From: Acanthosepion esculentum | Lineage: Eukaryota; Mollusca; Cephalopoda; Sepiida; Sepiidae | Direction of reading: 5' to 3' | Assembly: GCA_964036315.1 (NCBI GenBank) | Contig: OZ038517.1 | Location: 24,431,862 to 24,495,861 of the forward strand | DNA length: 64,000 nt | Part shown: positions 22,212 to 33,779 of the stretch, piece after piece | Position numbering within the stretch: the first letter of the stretch is position 1 | Layout of the letters: the number at the start of each line of letters is the position of its first letter | Notes under the pieces: model-generated | Databases searched by the model: none | The model's input: only the letters and a program-made list of their open reading frames with translations | What the model was told of the DNA's origin: nothing | Program-made: the position numbers and the translations under genes

Positions 22212-22864
22212 ACCATATCTGATGGCATATAAGATGCACAGGTGTATAAGACGCACCCCAATTTCAGCAGAGCAAATCAAGAAAAAATTAGTAATTAGTA
22301 AAATTATTAGTAAATGGTACAACCTAGGCTATATTTATGAGGTATTATTTTGGTTAAACAAGCCATGATTACAATTCAACAAAAAATAATAGGAAAGAAC
22401 ACGAGCCTATAAAAACTTTATCATATCCTTTATATAATCTGTGCAACCTGCGTGTTGTAGACATTTTATTAGAATAATTAGGATATAAAACTTCTGATTG
22501 TATTTATACCAATACAAGCAGTTATCACAAGAAAAATATTAATGAAACAAATATATTTTGCAAATATATAATTTGAATTTATTGCATATAATTTTAGTGA
22601 AACAAAGTATTAATATTAAATGTGATGAAATTAATATAATGAATATTATCAATGATAACACGTTTAATTTGCATAATAGTCTTTTAAATAATGAGAGTAG
22701 GTATATGAGTTACTCGAAAGTCTAAGCTAGTAGGAGTTGCCAGGTATCTAATTTTGGACGATTATCGCAAATTTTAACCTACATATGGCATATAAGACTC
22801 GGGAATTTTAAAAGATATTTTTAGTAAAAAGAAGTGTGCCTTATATGACATCAAATACAGTATA
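22212..22864. mobile_element. About 650-bp DNA transposon (MITE) inside LINE beta
   Basis: Left end 'ctgatggcatataagatgca' and right end 'gtgtgccttatatgacatca' are imperfect inverted repeats, flanked by TA on both sides. The interior is AT-rich, has 'gtataagacgcacccc' and a further 'atatggcatataagactc' near 22785, but no transposase. A TA target and ends of this kind fit the Tc1/mariner/pogo group; this is inference. Confidence 0.6.
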
Positions 22865-22992
22865 TTTCCAGTTAGAAAGAGTTGAAATTTCTAGGTCACA
22901 TAAGGAGGAAAGAGGGACTGGAGAATTTGATAAACACCACAGACTGAAGACACAAGGGGCAATGTTCTGATGAGCTTTCTTCTTTGGTACCT
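22865..22992 (+). pseudogene. LINE beta fragment, right part
   Basis: 'ttagaaagagttgaaatttc', 'taggtcacataaggagg' and 'agagggactggagaatttga' continue the copy broken at 22211. Confidence 0.7.
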
Positions 22993-23404
22993 CAACTTTA
23001 TAAATTTGAGTGCAGTATTAGATTGGCAGCTGGGTCTCGCTGTGTTGTAATGTACTGCAAGAGTGTATATTCGGGTTTGGGAGAAACACCTAACCCGGAG
23101 CTACAGATTTAATAGGCAGAGAGAAGAAAGAGATTGGAGGTAACAAAAATAACACTGCCTTGGAAACCACAGCAATTTTAGGAACAAAATGCTCATGGGA
23201 CCAACTTCAAAGGACACTGTGTCTTTCCAACTGTTGATTGCTGTTTTTTCTCATTGCTTTCATTAGCATGAGGTATTTTAAAAATACCCAGATCTTGACC
23301 AGTTGCAGAGAGGCTCATATCTAGTCTTGCCAAGCTGTCTCGCTGCTAGCAGAAAACCCAGATGTAACTGCTATTGACAGACATGTCTGCACATTATCTA
23401 GGCC

Positions 23405-23605
23405 TCTTTTGCATTTGTATTGACGTGCATTCACCACACACCGTTTTAATGTTGAACTAGCTAGATGCAACTCTATTCTAATAGTTTGTTTTCTTGCACT
23501 TCTCACCTGTGGAACTCTCTTCTGGTTTCTTGCCTTTGTTATATGTGGTTAACTACTAAATTTAATCTTGGCATATTTATGGTTAGTTGATCTTTGTCTA
23601 AGAAA
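23405..23605 (+). pseudogene. LINE alpha C-terminal fragment
   Basis: From 23424 the frame reads HHTPF, two stops, then NSLFSCTSHLWNSLLVSC and FNLGIF, matching the LWNSLP..CFP..FDL signature of LINE alpha. Stops before the signature show decay. Confidence 0.65.
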
Positions 23606-24028
23606 GACTATGTATAAAATTAATTAATAATTACTGCTACATTTACCTTAGCTCTTTGATGCTCGTAGTTTTTGTATTAGCATTCAATCAATTAGAATAA
23701 AAACTGTAGTGTTTTATGTACGATTTTTTTTGCTAAGTTTTTTTTGTGGTTGGCTTCTTTATTTTTCCCTTTTTTTGTTTTGTTTCTACTTGTTTTTTTT
23801 TTCCTCTTTCTCTCTCTTTCTCTTTTTCCCTCTCCAGACTTAATAAATTACAATTCAAAGCCGATAGAAAAATAGTAATTGGAAACGCATTGCCAAAATC
23901 AGCACATTCTGTATTTTCTGTGATTCATTCTAGCTTTCTTTCAATTGTAATCATTTCTGTCAGGACTATTTTTGTATGTGCTTTGTTTTGTTTTCAACCC
24001 AATCAACTAAGAGTGTTTTGTATTTTAA

Positions 24029-24051
24029 AAAAAAAAAAAAAAAAAAAAAAG
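24029..24051. repeat. Poly-A run
   Basis: At least 22 consecutive A. It may be the tail of an old insertion; no partner element identified. Confidence 0.8.
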
Positions 24052-25288
24052 GCAGCATATTCTTTTATTATTTTATTTATTTCTACTTTTGGCTATCTTG
24101 CATCTAAACTGAACAGTTTTTTCTTGAGAGTCAAGTTTCAAGAAGATCTATCTGCATAAATAATATTGCAGGTCATATCTGAAAGGGAAAGGATCACATG
24201 GATCTTCCTTTGATAAGCCCCCCCGAATAACAGATTCCAAAATGTTCAAAGTCAGATGAACATGAAGGAAGCCACATACATAAGTGTTGTGTCGTGGCAC
24301 AATAGTAAAAAAGAAAATCAAGTCGAGGTTGGTTTAAGGAACAAGTGTATTTAACATCACAGATACAAAGGTAGGAAACGGGTACTACTCAGCTAGGCAG
24401 TTGTAGTACTGTCGCTGCTTACACCCCGGGTAGGTATTACTGGCACTGTATATAGTGAGAACCGGTGTAATTCCCTTGTGTTGGAAAGGCCGGTGTAACA
24501 ATTATCATAAGAGACAAGTTGAAAAGTCAAGTCATTGTGAATTTCAGTACAGTATATAATTATATATAATATGAGCAAGTGGCTAGAACATTTGCTTTCT
24601 GACCAGGAAACCCAAGTTTGACTCTCATCATTATCAATTTGTCAAGGTAAGTTCTTGATGTTATCAGTCTTGGGAGACAGTCCCAGCATACAGCACCATT
24701 AGAAAGTACCAGGAAGCCATACTATGGGTTGATCCAAGTGTTACAAGTGAAATTAGTTAGATAGAACTGTTTGGTGGTCATCAGTTGTAATGTGAGCATG
24801 AAGTCACAAGTCATTGTGACCAAGGGTTTCAGTGTATTGACCTTGTTTAAATTGTTGCTCATGCCAGATTGCACACTCTCTCCCACTGTCATTAATGTCT
24901 GTGGTTCTTGTGAAGAAAATGTTCAAATGAGATTTGCTTCTTACCAATAGAATTGAATCTGTTAACACGTGTCCAAAGCAACAAGGATGACGAATAAATT
25001 TGTATCACAAATTCAAAATTGACGAGTAGTATAGAAATCATAAGTCCAACGTCAAAAGTCCAAGAGCCAAAAAAAAAAAGGTAAAAAAAATCCAACTTAC
25101 TAATTCCAATACAGTGAACTTTCTTTTCTGCATGAACCAAAAAATATGCCCCCCTTGTCAAGCAAAGCAACGACTTTTATTGAGAAAATAAATTTTTTGG
25201 TTGGTTATGACACTCGGGGAGGATAAGAACAAAATTATGATACATGAAGTATGCTTAAGGAATAATTCAAAAATACGCTTTTAAGTAG

Positions 25289-25560
25289 GCGCCCGAGGGG
25301 GTCGTCAGTGATGTTTTGACTTGGTTCATCAGGGAGTTTCGGGTCTTTCAACATCATACTCCCCATCACCAAATCGACCCAATCAGGGGAGATCTAACCC
25401 TGATTCCCCCTCACTTTTAAAACACTAACAGCTACTCTGGCCTTTTTAAAGAATTCTACGAAGAAAGACCACGTATTCCGCACATCCGATTGGCTGTTTG
25501 TACAACCAATCAGCTGCGCGAACTATTTTTAAATGGCCCGCAGTGGGGACTGGCTTTTTT
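25289..25560 (+). repeat. Dispersed repeat D1, copy 2, CCAAT-bearing, promoter-like
   Basis: Shares 'gggtcgtcagtgatgtt', 'gagtttcgggtctttcaaca', 'catactccccatcaccaaat' with 1935-2040. GATTGG (25488) and CCAATC (25506) form an inverted pair around 'tgtaca'. About 75 bp downstream, ATG GAT AAC CGA GGA G meets a donor-like GTAATC (25587-25602), so this could be a promoter with a short first coding exon. That reading is speculative. Confidence 0.45.
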
Positions 25561-26074
25561 TTTTTCTTTGGTGGATAGCAGCTTCAATGGATAACCGAGG
25601 AGGTAATCTTAATATTCCTAAGTTTAATCCCTTCCCTAAGTGTTGCATCGTTTAAATATTGCCGTTTGTATTTTATTTGTGCTTTTTTTTGGGGGGGAGG
25701 GTTAAACTCAACCCTACTATTACATTTATCGTTTAGCCCGATTCTTAAAATTTGTTACAGGTTAACTTTAACTGGATTGGATTTATTCGCTATATTTAAA
25801 TAATTGTCCATGAACATAGTCTATTTCTTTACACACAATAATAAAATTAGAAAGAAAATCGATAAAGCAAAGTAAGCAACATAATATTCCTTACCATTAA
25901 TTTAAAACTATTTACAAATTTAAGGTCGTTTAAATACAGTAGACTACAAAATGCTCCTGGAATATAATAAGTATTGTACTTCACATTATAAAACTACACA
26001 CATACACACACACATTATTAGTAATTATCTAGGATTGAACAGAACACAAACTCTTTTGTAAGGTAGGTGATTTT

Positions 26075-26160
26075 TGCCACATCCCAGCTATGGAGAGACT
26101 AGATTTGGATGGCAACTGGTCTAGGAGAAGCTAACACTGAATTCAAAAATCTTGCCCAAG
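26075..26160 (+). mobile_element. SINE family A body fragment
   Basis: 'cccagctatggagagactag' and 'ggatggcaactggtctagga' with 'gaattcaaaaat' match the middle of family A copies. Confidence 0.55.
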
Positions 26161-26904
26161 AATCACCACTTCTACTACAGCTGTAGTACATGTGGTACCC
26201 CTATGACTGATCAGGGTCACAGGATTTGCACTATTTTTGCCACAGGAAGAGGATGATTTAACCCCATAAATGTGGCATGGTTTCTGAACTGGTGGAACTA
26301 AGAAACATCGTTGGCTGTGGAAATGCTATGAGACAGTAGTTGTCATTCTTATTGCATATTGTTGGTTATAAATTTTTGGCTCTTCAGGGTATGTAATGCT
26401 TCTGTCACTAAGATATCACACCATTCAAGATTTCTGGAACTTACTTGGAAATGGAAGCCGGATCTGTGTCTTCATACAGTGATTGAGATTGTAGAAGGCA
26501 TGGTTTATATAACAGCGGTTATCTTGTTTCCTTCCCATTCGAAGAACCATGGCTTAGAATTTGAATGCAAAGTGAACTCTTGCAAGAGTGCCATACTGAC
26601 AGCCATTGATTGGATTTCTGCATAAAAACAGCATTGATTTCCATCTCTGATCACGTCGCTACCGCAGCTCTTGTGAAAATACAGCAATCATTTTCAACTC
26701 CTATTAAACCAGGTTTAACTGTATTGCATTCCTCGCATTGGGCATGAAATGAAAATTTTGCTCATGAAACAAATTGGCTTTCTCTCCTTTACTCAGCTCT
26801 TCAGTCAGTTATCTTAATGCCAACTGTTGAATATACAATTAAATTCCATGGTGTATTTAAAATCTGTTATTCATGTATATATTAACATTATCTTGGGCAC
26901 TTTG

Positions 26905-27022
26905 GCATGTGGTGTAATGGCTAGCAATATTGTCTCATTAGATCAATTACAACTGAGTATTGTGTTTGATCTTCTCTGAGTGCTCAATACTCGTGGCCTT
27001 GTGCCACATCTAAGCTACATTT
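26905..27022 (+). mobile_element. SINE family C copy
   Basis: 'gtggtgtaatggctagcaat' (A box), 'gtgtttgatcttc' (B box) and 'ggccttgtgccacatctaag' match the reverse complement of the dimer at 60445-60745. Confidence 0.7.
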
Positions 27023-27095
27023 AGTAAATCACTATATTAATCTTATTTCTTGAAGATCTCCTGACCAACAACAATCTCACTTTCTTTCTAATTTT

Positions 27096-27152
27096 CACTG
27101 TAAAGCATTTTCACTGTAAAGCATTTTCACTGTAAAGCATTTTCACAGCATT
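27096..27152. repeat. 16-bp tandem repeat
   Basis: 'ttttcactgtaaagca' occurs about 3.5 times in a row. Confidence 0.9.
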
Positions 27153-27204
27153 TTTATAATAATTTAAAAATTCTGAATATATTAGACATATTCAAACATT
27201 AGTA

Positions 27205-27285
27205 AATGGATTAATTCCTGACCATTGACAATCCCTTCCTTCCTGATTTTCAATGCATTTATACACTAAATCATATTTGAGTTCA
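27205..27285. repeat. Outlying copy of the 120-bp repeat
   Basis: 'attaattcctgaccattgac' and 'cctgattttcaatgcattta' match the array at 27875-28335, 0.6 kb away. Confidence 0.75.
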
Positions 27286-27559
27286 AAGTTAGGATGCTTG
27301 TCTCCGTTGGTAGTTGCATAATTAAAAGAAAGAAAAAAACTTGTAACTCTAATAAATGATTCATTTTTTTTATGGAAATATTTCGGCTAGCAGTTGCCAG
27401 TCTTGGTCACTCCTTAATTTGAGTAAAACAGTACAAAGAATTTCGAGACGCTTAAGAATTTAAATCGAGGAAAACAAGCTGAGTTGATAATGTTTACAAC
27501 GTAATAGCAAGTCAAGGCATTAAAAAAATAAATAAATAAAAAAAAAGTATAAAAAATTT

Positions 27560-27590
27560 TTTCTCTCTCTCTCTCTCTCTCTCTCCCTCC
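27560..27590. repeat. (CT)n microsatellite
   Basis: Uninterrupted TC dinucleotides after an A/T-rich stretch. Confidence 0.9.
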
Positions 27591-27874
27591 TCCATATCAT
27601 ATTTTTCTTTGGAGCAAAGATGTCCAGACAGGATGTAGTTGTGCTGCATCTATCCTCTTGCAGGCATTTTTTGTAGTTGCTATTACCATTTGTTCAGCTA
27701 TTCTTCTTTGATTGAAATGCTTTTGGTTTCTTCAATTTTATTTCCGAATGGTCAAAGTCAATTCTGTGACCTTGTTTATTTGTTTATAATTCTTATAATT
27801 TTGCATTGGTCAGTGTAAGGTGAAGTAAAAAAAAAAAAAACACAAATTGTAAAAATCTACCAATTATTTGATAT

Positions 27875-28335
27875 TGTTGAAAATAGTAAATTTAGATCCT
27901 ACATAAAATAGTCCTCTTCTCTCAGTACTGCTTGCATTAATTCCTGACCACTGACAATCCCTTTCCTCCTGATTTTCAATGCATTCCTATAGTAAATCAG
28001 TTATAATGGATTTACATTCTACATATAATAGCCCTCTTCTCTCAGTACTGCTTGCATTAATTCCTGACCACTGACAATACCTTTCTTCCTGATTTTCAAT
28101 GCATTCCTATAGTAAATCATTTGTAATGAATTTACATTCTACATATAATAGCCCTCTTCTCTCAGTAATGCTTGCATTAATTCCTGAGCACTGACAATTC
28201 CTTTCTTCTTGATTTTCAATGCATTCCTATAGTAAATCATTTGTAATGAATTTACATTCTACATATAATAGCCCTCTTCTCTCAGTACTGCTGACATTAA
28301 TTCCTGACCACTGACAATCCCTTTCATCCTGGGTT
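27875..28335. repeat. 120-bp tandem array, about 4 copies
   Basis: 'gccctcttctctcagtactg' starts at 27911, 28031, 28151 and 28271, an exact 120-bp period, each followed by 'attaattcctgaccactgac' and 'gattttcaatgcattcctat'. Copies differ by a few bases. The first copy is more diverged at its start. Confidence 0.95.
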
Positions 28336-28499
28336 TGAACACTGTACTCTGGTGCCAATGGGAATACAGAAAGTTTAATCTATGAGGTAGGCACCAGTTC
28401 TGATCCTTGTTATCTGAATCAATATGAAAAAGGCTAACTTGCGTTCAAGCACCAGCCTTCTCAGTGGGATGGGCCTGCTTACTTTGAAAATCAGCATTA

Positions 28500-29170
28500 A
28501 CTTGGACTTTCAACACTCGACATTTCAGTTCATTTCCTTCATAGGAAAACTAGTTCTGGTCATAGATAGTCAATAAGATTGTCTAGGTATATGTTTGCAA
28601 AGGTACAATAATGTAGAAAAATTTCAGAGACAGGTTTTTGATTGAGGTTGATAGCCACTCCGTTGGCCCCAAGAGGGTGCCGAGACTTTTACTTGGTATA
28701 TTCTTTCAATTAAATGAAAGAAATTTAAGGATAAAATCTGGCACATGCCCAGGCTTAAATACTAGCTTGTGTTGAAGTAAGATTTCCAATAGTAGCACCA
28801 GTTATAAAACAAGAGTTAATTTATTATCTTTGGAACTAAACTGACTGCCTATTTGAATGGGTCAAAACACTTAACTAAATTTTTTAAAAGCATACAAGTT
28901 AGTGCAGTACATGGACATAAACTACTTTAAAATTATATCCATAGAGACCTATTAAAAATACAATGGGATTATGTATAATAATATATGTAAGCAACATACA
29001 GATCAATTTTTGTGTATGTGTGTGTTATTGGGGAAGCTTTACAAAAGAAATGTGGCTGGGGGTTAAAAACAAAGACCAAAAATATCAGATTTGGCATTTG
29101 TCAGTTCTTATAGGATGGTAGCAACTTCCTGACTTCCAGAGATGATTCAAAGAATAATTCTGAGAAATCC
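28500..29170. other. No recognised feature
   Basis: Unique-looking AT-rich sequence without open frames longer than about 50 codons. Confidence 0.4.
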
Positions 29171-29621
29171 ATTTTGACCTTGACAGATTTTTTTTTTCCT
29201 TTGCATTTTTTCTTTCTGTTTTTGTTTATTTTTCTTTCTTTTAATTGGAGGGGGAGGGGGAGACAATCTTTCCTTCTTTTATATTCCTACATCCATTTCA
29301 ATATTATCTTTTATCAGATTTGTTTTTCTTTTCTGCTAAAAAATGTTACTCTCTTTTCGTTTGTCTCACTCTTTTTTTGACCCCTCTGTTCCATCTCTTT
29401 CTCCATTTACTCCCCACTTTCGCTTTCTCTTGTTTCCGTCCTCAATCTTGTTCCCTATCTTTGTCCTTCTCCACCTGTCTCATTCGCCTGCCTTTGTCCC
29501 CTTCTTCTTGTATCGTTCTCATATTTTTGTCAGCACTCACCCATCCCATTCTCTTGATTGTGCTACCCTCCAATCATCTCTTTCACCCAGCTTTGACCCC
29601 TCTCACCCTTTTTGTTTGCTA

Positions 29622-30125
29622 GGCTCTGTCTCTTTTACCACTCTCTGTTCTCTTTTACCACTCTCTGTTCTCTTTTACCACTCTCTGTTCTCTTTTACCA
29701 CTCTCTGTTCTCTTTTACCACTCTCTGTTCTCTTTTATCACTCTCTGTCCTCTTTTACCACTCTCTGTCCTCTTTTACCACTCTCTGTTCTCTTTTACCA
29801 CTCTCTGTTCTCTTTTATCACTCTCTGTCCTCTCTTACCACTCTCTGTCCTCTTTTACCACTCTCTGTTCTCTTTTATCACTCTCTGTCCTCTCTTACCA
29901 CTCTCTGTTCTCTTTTACCACTCTCTGTTCTCTTTTACCACTCTCTGTCCTCTTTTACCACTCTCTGTCCTCTTTTACCACTCTCTGTCCTCTCTTACCA
30001 CTCTCTGTCCTCTCTTACCACTCTCTGTCCTCTCTTACCACTCTCTGTCCTCTCTTACCACTCTCTGTCCTCTCTTACCACTCTCTGTCCTCTCTTACCA
30101 CTCTCTGCCCTCTTTTACCACTCTC
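29622..30125. repeat. 20-bp CT-rich minisatellite, about 25 units
   Basis: The unit 'cactctctgttctcttttac' repeats in exact 20-bp register. Two C/T positions vary: units on the left are mostly gttc + tttt, those on the right gtcc + tctt. Open frames of 211 and 308 codons across it are products of the repeat. Confidence 0.97.
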
Positions 30126-30317
30126 TTCCTCTCTGCCCTCTTTTACCACCCTCTCTACCTTCCACTGTCACTCTCTGTATCTCCTTGCTTTCCCCCTATT
30201 TCTCCCTTTGCCTTCCACTCCCTCTCACTTTCACTCTACCTTCCTAACACTATCACTCCCTCTCTCTGATATTTTCTTTCTTATTCATGAACTTTTCAAC
30301 ATTTGCTTTGATCCAAC

Positions 30318-30362
30318 TCTCTCTCTCTGCTTAAGTAAAATTATTTTCAGAGAGAGAGAGAG
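30318..30362. repeat. (CT)n / (GA)n hairpin
   Basis: A CT run at 30318-30332 and a GA run at 30349-30362 are reverse complements separated by about 16 bp. Confidence 0.75.
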
Positions 30363-30739
30363 ATACTATTATCTGCCAGACTGTTTTTGTTCACAATTAC
30401 CAATATTTTGTCGGTACAGATTTTGTAAAACACTGAAAATTTCACTTGCAAATTTACTGATAAACCTTTCAGAAACAAGTGTCCGGATCAGTTACAAAAC
30501 ACAAATGAAATTCAAATTTACTTTCTAATGGATTCTGAACATGATGTCAATCCTCTCTGGGATTGTAGATGAGAGTTAAAGTAAGGTTGAAAATAAGAGA
30601 ATCTTGTGCAATATCTTTTTCCTCATATTATGGAAAGGGGGAAAATCTTTGCAATAAACAATAAGAATTGATATCAGTAAGGGCAGGTTTCTGACTGATT
30701 TTGCCTTTGGAAATAATTTCTCAGGAATTGTTCAGACTG

Positions 30740-30990
30740 GTGTGGGGAGGCTATGAGAAGGGAGAAGTGGTGGTGCATCATACCTGGGCCTGGGGATTGC
30801 AAGGATCCCAAGAGCTGAAAGGAGTGTGGGATTTTCTTCTGATCTCGGGGAATATCTTCAGATATTGAAAACTCGTATTCACAATCCATGTGAAGTATTT
30901 CTTCTAATCTGGATTGGAGCATAAACAAATACCTTGGAATCGGCTCTCTTTTCTTTGGATCAGTTTCTTATTTCTCTTTTGGAATGGATA
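30740..30990 (-). CDS. Candidate internal exon, function unknown
   Basis: On the minus strand an open frame begins after a stop near 30987 and reads DPKKREPIPRYLFMLQSRLE, then HMDCEYEFSISEDIPRDQKK and QLLGSLQSPGP. At that point a good donor occurs, CCCAG|GTATGA (30782-30792), although the frame stays open to 30674. Charged, non-repetitive residues look protein-like. An acceptor could be the AG of 'attccaaaag' upstream, but the stop near 30987 limits the choice. No domain recognised. Confidence 0.3.
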
Positions 30991-31194
30991 GAGAAGGATA
31001 AGAACTCGAATGTACACATCACCGGATTGTTGTCCTTTTGGTTTCATTCAGTATGTGTGCATATCTGTAATTGGTAGGTGTGATTGAGAGGGTAGAACAA
31101 ATAGAAGTTATAATGATATATAATGTATACACACGTGTGTGTGTATATTGCTGATATGCTGGAAGGTCTGTCTAAAAAAACTCTGGTACTTACC

Positions 31195-31262
31195 ATCGCC
31201 TGAAGGGGTACAACATAGTGCCGAAACATGAAAGCCATTGTGTAGCAATTTCAATGTTTTTG
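31195..31262 (+). other. Penelope-type terminal box, copy 3
   Basis: 'cctgaaggggtacaacatag' with 'tgccgaaacatgaaagcc' and 'tgtagcaatttcaat' parallels 1009-1075 ('cgaaacgtgag...tgtagcagttgcag'). GGTAC and GTGCC can pair as a stem II between CTGAAGG and GAAAC; the core differs from CTGANGA by one base. Confidence 0.45.
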
Positions 31263-31384
31263 TTATATCTTATAAAATAATAATAGTAATTATAATAATG
31301 CTCTACTTTGTATTGAGCATTTTTTTTTTAAAAGTAAATTCTATGAACAGTGGAATTTTACTTCATCTGTTCTTTCTCTCATTT

Positions 31385-31386
<2 letters not shown>

Positions 31387-31416
<30 letters not shown>
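31387..31416. repeat. (AT)n microsatellite
   Basis: Uninterrupted TA tract. Confidence 0.95.
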
Positions 31417-31417
<1 letters not shown>

Positions 31418-31449
31418 TAAAGTTTGTCACTTAGATAATTGATGTTACC

Positions 31450-33270
31450 TTCAGTATCCCAACTCCAGAATTTCGTAGATGGACCGGTCTGTCTACTCCT
31501 CAGGAGGTATCAGCAATTTACTGCTTATATTTTTATGATTTTTTTTTAATGTCTATTTAACACTGGTGTAAGTTTTCTTCTGTATTCTCTGTGTATGTTT
31601 GTGAAGATGTGCGTTTGCTCATGTGCATCCGTTTGTGCGAATGTGTGTACATGTAGGAAGTTGTGATCATTTTGTCTTTTTCTTCCTTTTTTTTTTTTTC
31701 TTTTTTTTTTTCTCTCACTCATTTAGTCACCCCCCTATTTTTAAATAAATGGCAAATTCTGTCCGTCCATCTGTGTAGCTGAAACCCCTTTAACTCAGGC
31801 CACACTTTCTCTACATAGACATCTTATACCTTTTTGAAATCAGGATGATCCCAGGATTTAAAATCTGCCCTTTATCTGGAACTTGAACATTCGGCATTGG
31901 GAATTTTTGTCCGGATGAGGAGGGAACAGTTAAAATTCAAATTTTAGTGATTTTAAAAGTTTTTAACTTATATTAAGTTTAAAGTAACACAAAAATTTTG
32001 TGTATTTAAAAAAAAAAAATTCTCTTAAAATCAGTTTAAAATATCTCCAAAATTTCGTGAATTGAGGAAATCACTTTTAACTCTGCAAAATATCAAAGAA
32101 TCTGAGTTAAAGTGAGGTCTTATGATGTGAGGTTTTGAAGTTCCATGGAATTTGTGATTTGAAGAACTCAATTTTTGGCCTGAATTAGAATTTCAGCCCA
32201 AATTGGTCTTTTGGATAGAATTGGACTTAAAGCCTGAATGAGAGTTAAAGTGAAGTTTTGAAGTTCTATGGAGTGAATTGAGGAATTGAGAGTTATTTCT
32301 TCAGAATTATCATGTTACCTAAGCTGGACCAGAGGTCTCTTTAGTTTTGCGCTGGAGACTCAATTTACCATCTGCAAGAGCTAGCTCATCAGTTAACACA
32401 GACTGTGGCCTTTTAAGCTAGTTTAATTTATATATGCTGTTGGCACAAGTTTGCAGCACTAATTTTTTTTTTTTAATTTAGAAACTGAATACACAGTTAA
32501 GAATAATTTTTTGCCTGAAATATTAGTACACATGAAATCATGCATACCTGGCTGTGTATTTGCATATGTAGAAATACCTGTATGTTTGTAGATGTACACA
32601 CATATACACATGTGATCAATCCATGTATTAACCATCTCACCTGGGGCATTCCTTTTTAGATTCTCATCCAGTATCCAAAGAAAAAAAAAAAAAGAACTGA
32701 AATAACTTTCTTTTAATCAAATTATAACTCCACCCTTCCTCTTCAATCCACCCTTCCTCTTCAATGACGTTTGTCTTTTTTTTTTTTTTAAAGTTTTGCT
32801 GAAAAGCAAAAATAATTTCTTTGTCTGTTGTTCTGCCTGAGGTCCTTCTGCAGAGTTCAGATCATTTCAGTTTTCAAAGAAGTGTCACCCTGCTGTATCC
32901 TATTTCACCTTATGTAATATCAATGAACTGATGTATTTTGGAAAACCAGAACTGTGCGGATTTTGTTTATTTCTTTCTGACATCTTTCAAGATTTGTCTA
33001 ACCCATGGTTCCCAGCATAGGTTGCCTGCTTCCCAGGGGGACATTTCATTTTTAAAAGGGTTCAATTCAAGAATGAGTTATTAGCAGTGAATTTTTTTTT
33101 TTTTTAGTGATTATGAGTGTATGTTCCAGTTCCACTCTCTGTTAATTTTTATTGCATTAAAAATAGTAGCCTATAAGAAAACTTTGGGAAATTTGTAAAT
33201 AATTATTACAGATCATAAATTCTATGCTCCTGAAAAAAAAACATCGTTCTTACATCTTTTATTATCTTGT
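31450..33270. other. No recognised gene
   Basis: Homopolymer T runs (31690-31710, 32465, 33090), a loose repeat around 'gaattgag..gttaaagtgaagttttgaagttc' at 32100-32290, and no convincing open frame. Confidence 0.4.
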
Positions 33271-33284
33271 AAATAATGAAAGAT

Positions 33285-33772
33285 TCCTTTCAAAAGCCAA
33301 GTGAAGTATTAATGGGAAAATCTCATTAGGAACAAAGAAAAGAGTATTAAACTGTTATGTGGTATCAGTCCGCTTCTATGCTGGTAAATGTTGAATGATC
33401 TTACAGATGAAGAAGAGACTTGAGGCAACAGAAATATGGTTCTACAGAAAGATGCTGAGAATACCATAGACTGAACATATGAATAACAAAGAAGTTTTAA
33501 TACTTAGAATCAGAAAGCAATCGTTGAAATTTGTAGGACATTTAATAAGGAAAGAAGGCTTGGAGAATCTGATACTCACAAGACATTGATGACAAGTGGC
33601 ATAGAGGAAAGTAGTGAGTTGCCTACCTAACAAGCTTGTGTAAATGGTTGGCAGAACAGGGATTGGGAGAGATAACAAAAAGACAAGACTTAGTAAGAAT
33701 TACAAAGGATAGGAAATTGTGGAGGGCCATGATTGACCATATTCTGAAGAGATACAGCACACAGAGGAAGAA
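33285..33772 (+). pseudogene. LINE beta 3' fragment
   Basis: 'gattcctttcaaaagccaag', 'aaactgttatgtggtatcag', 'gaggcaacagaaatatggtt' (EATEIWF), 'gatgctgagaataccataga' and 'ttgtggagggccatgattga' follow LINE beta to its 3' end with a few indels. No intact frame. Confidence 0.8.
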
Positions 33773-33779
33773 ATAAACA

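Noticed and set aside
23746..24159. 137-codon frame on the plus strand
   Set aside because: Begins in T-rich sequence and contains an 8-lysine run from poly-A; no splice support.
27875..28335. CRISPR-like regular spacing
   Set aside because: Whole 120-bp units repeat; there are no unique spacers, and the genome is animal.
29343..30269. 308- and 211-codon open frames rich in S, F, L, P and T
   Set aside because: Produced by the 20-bp CT-rich array and its flanks; no start, splice or domain support.
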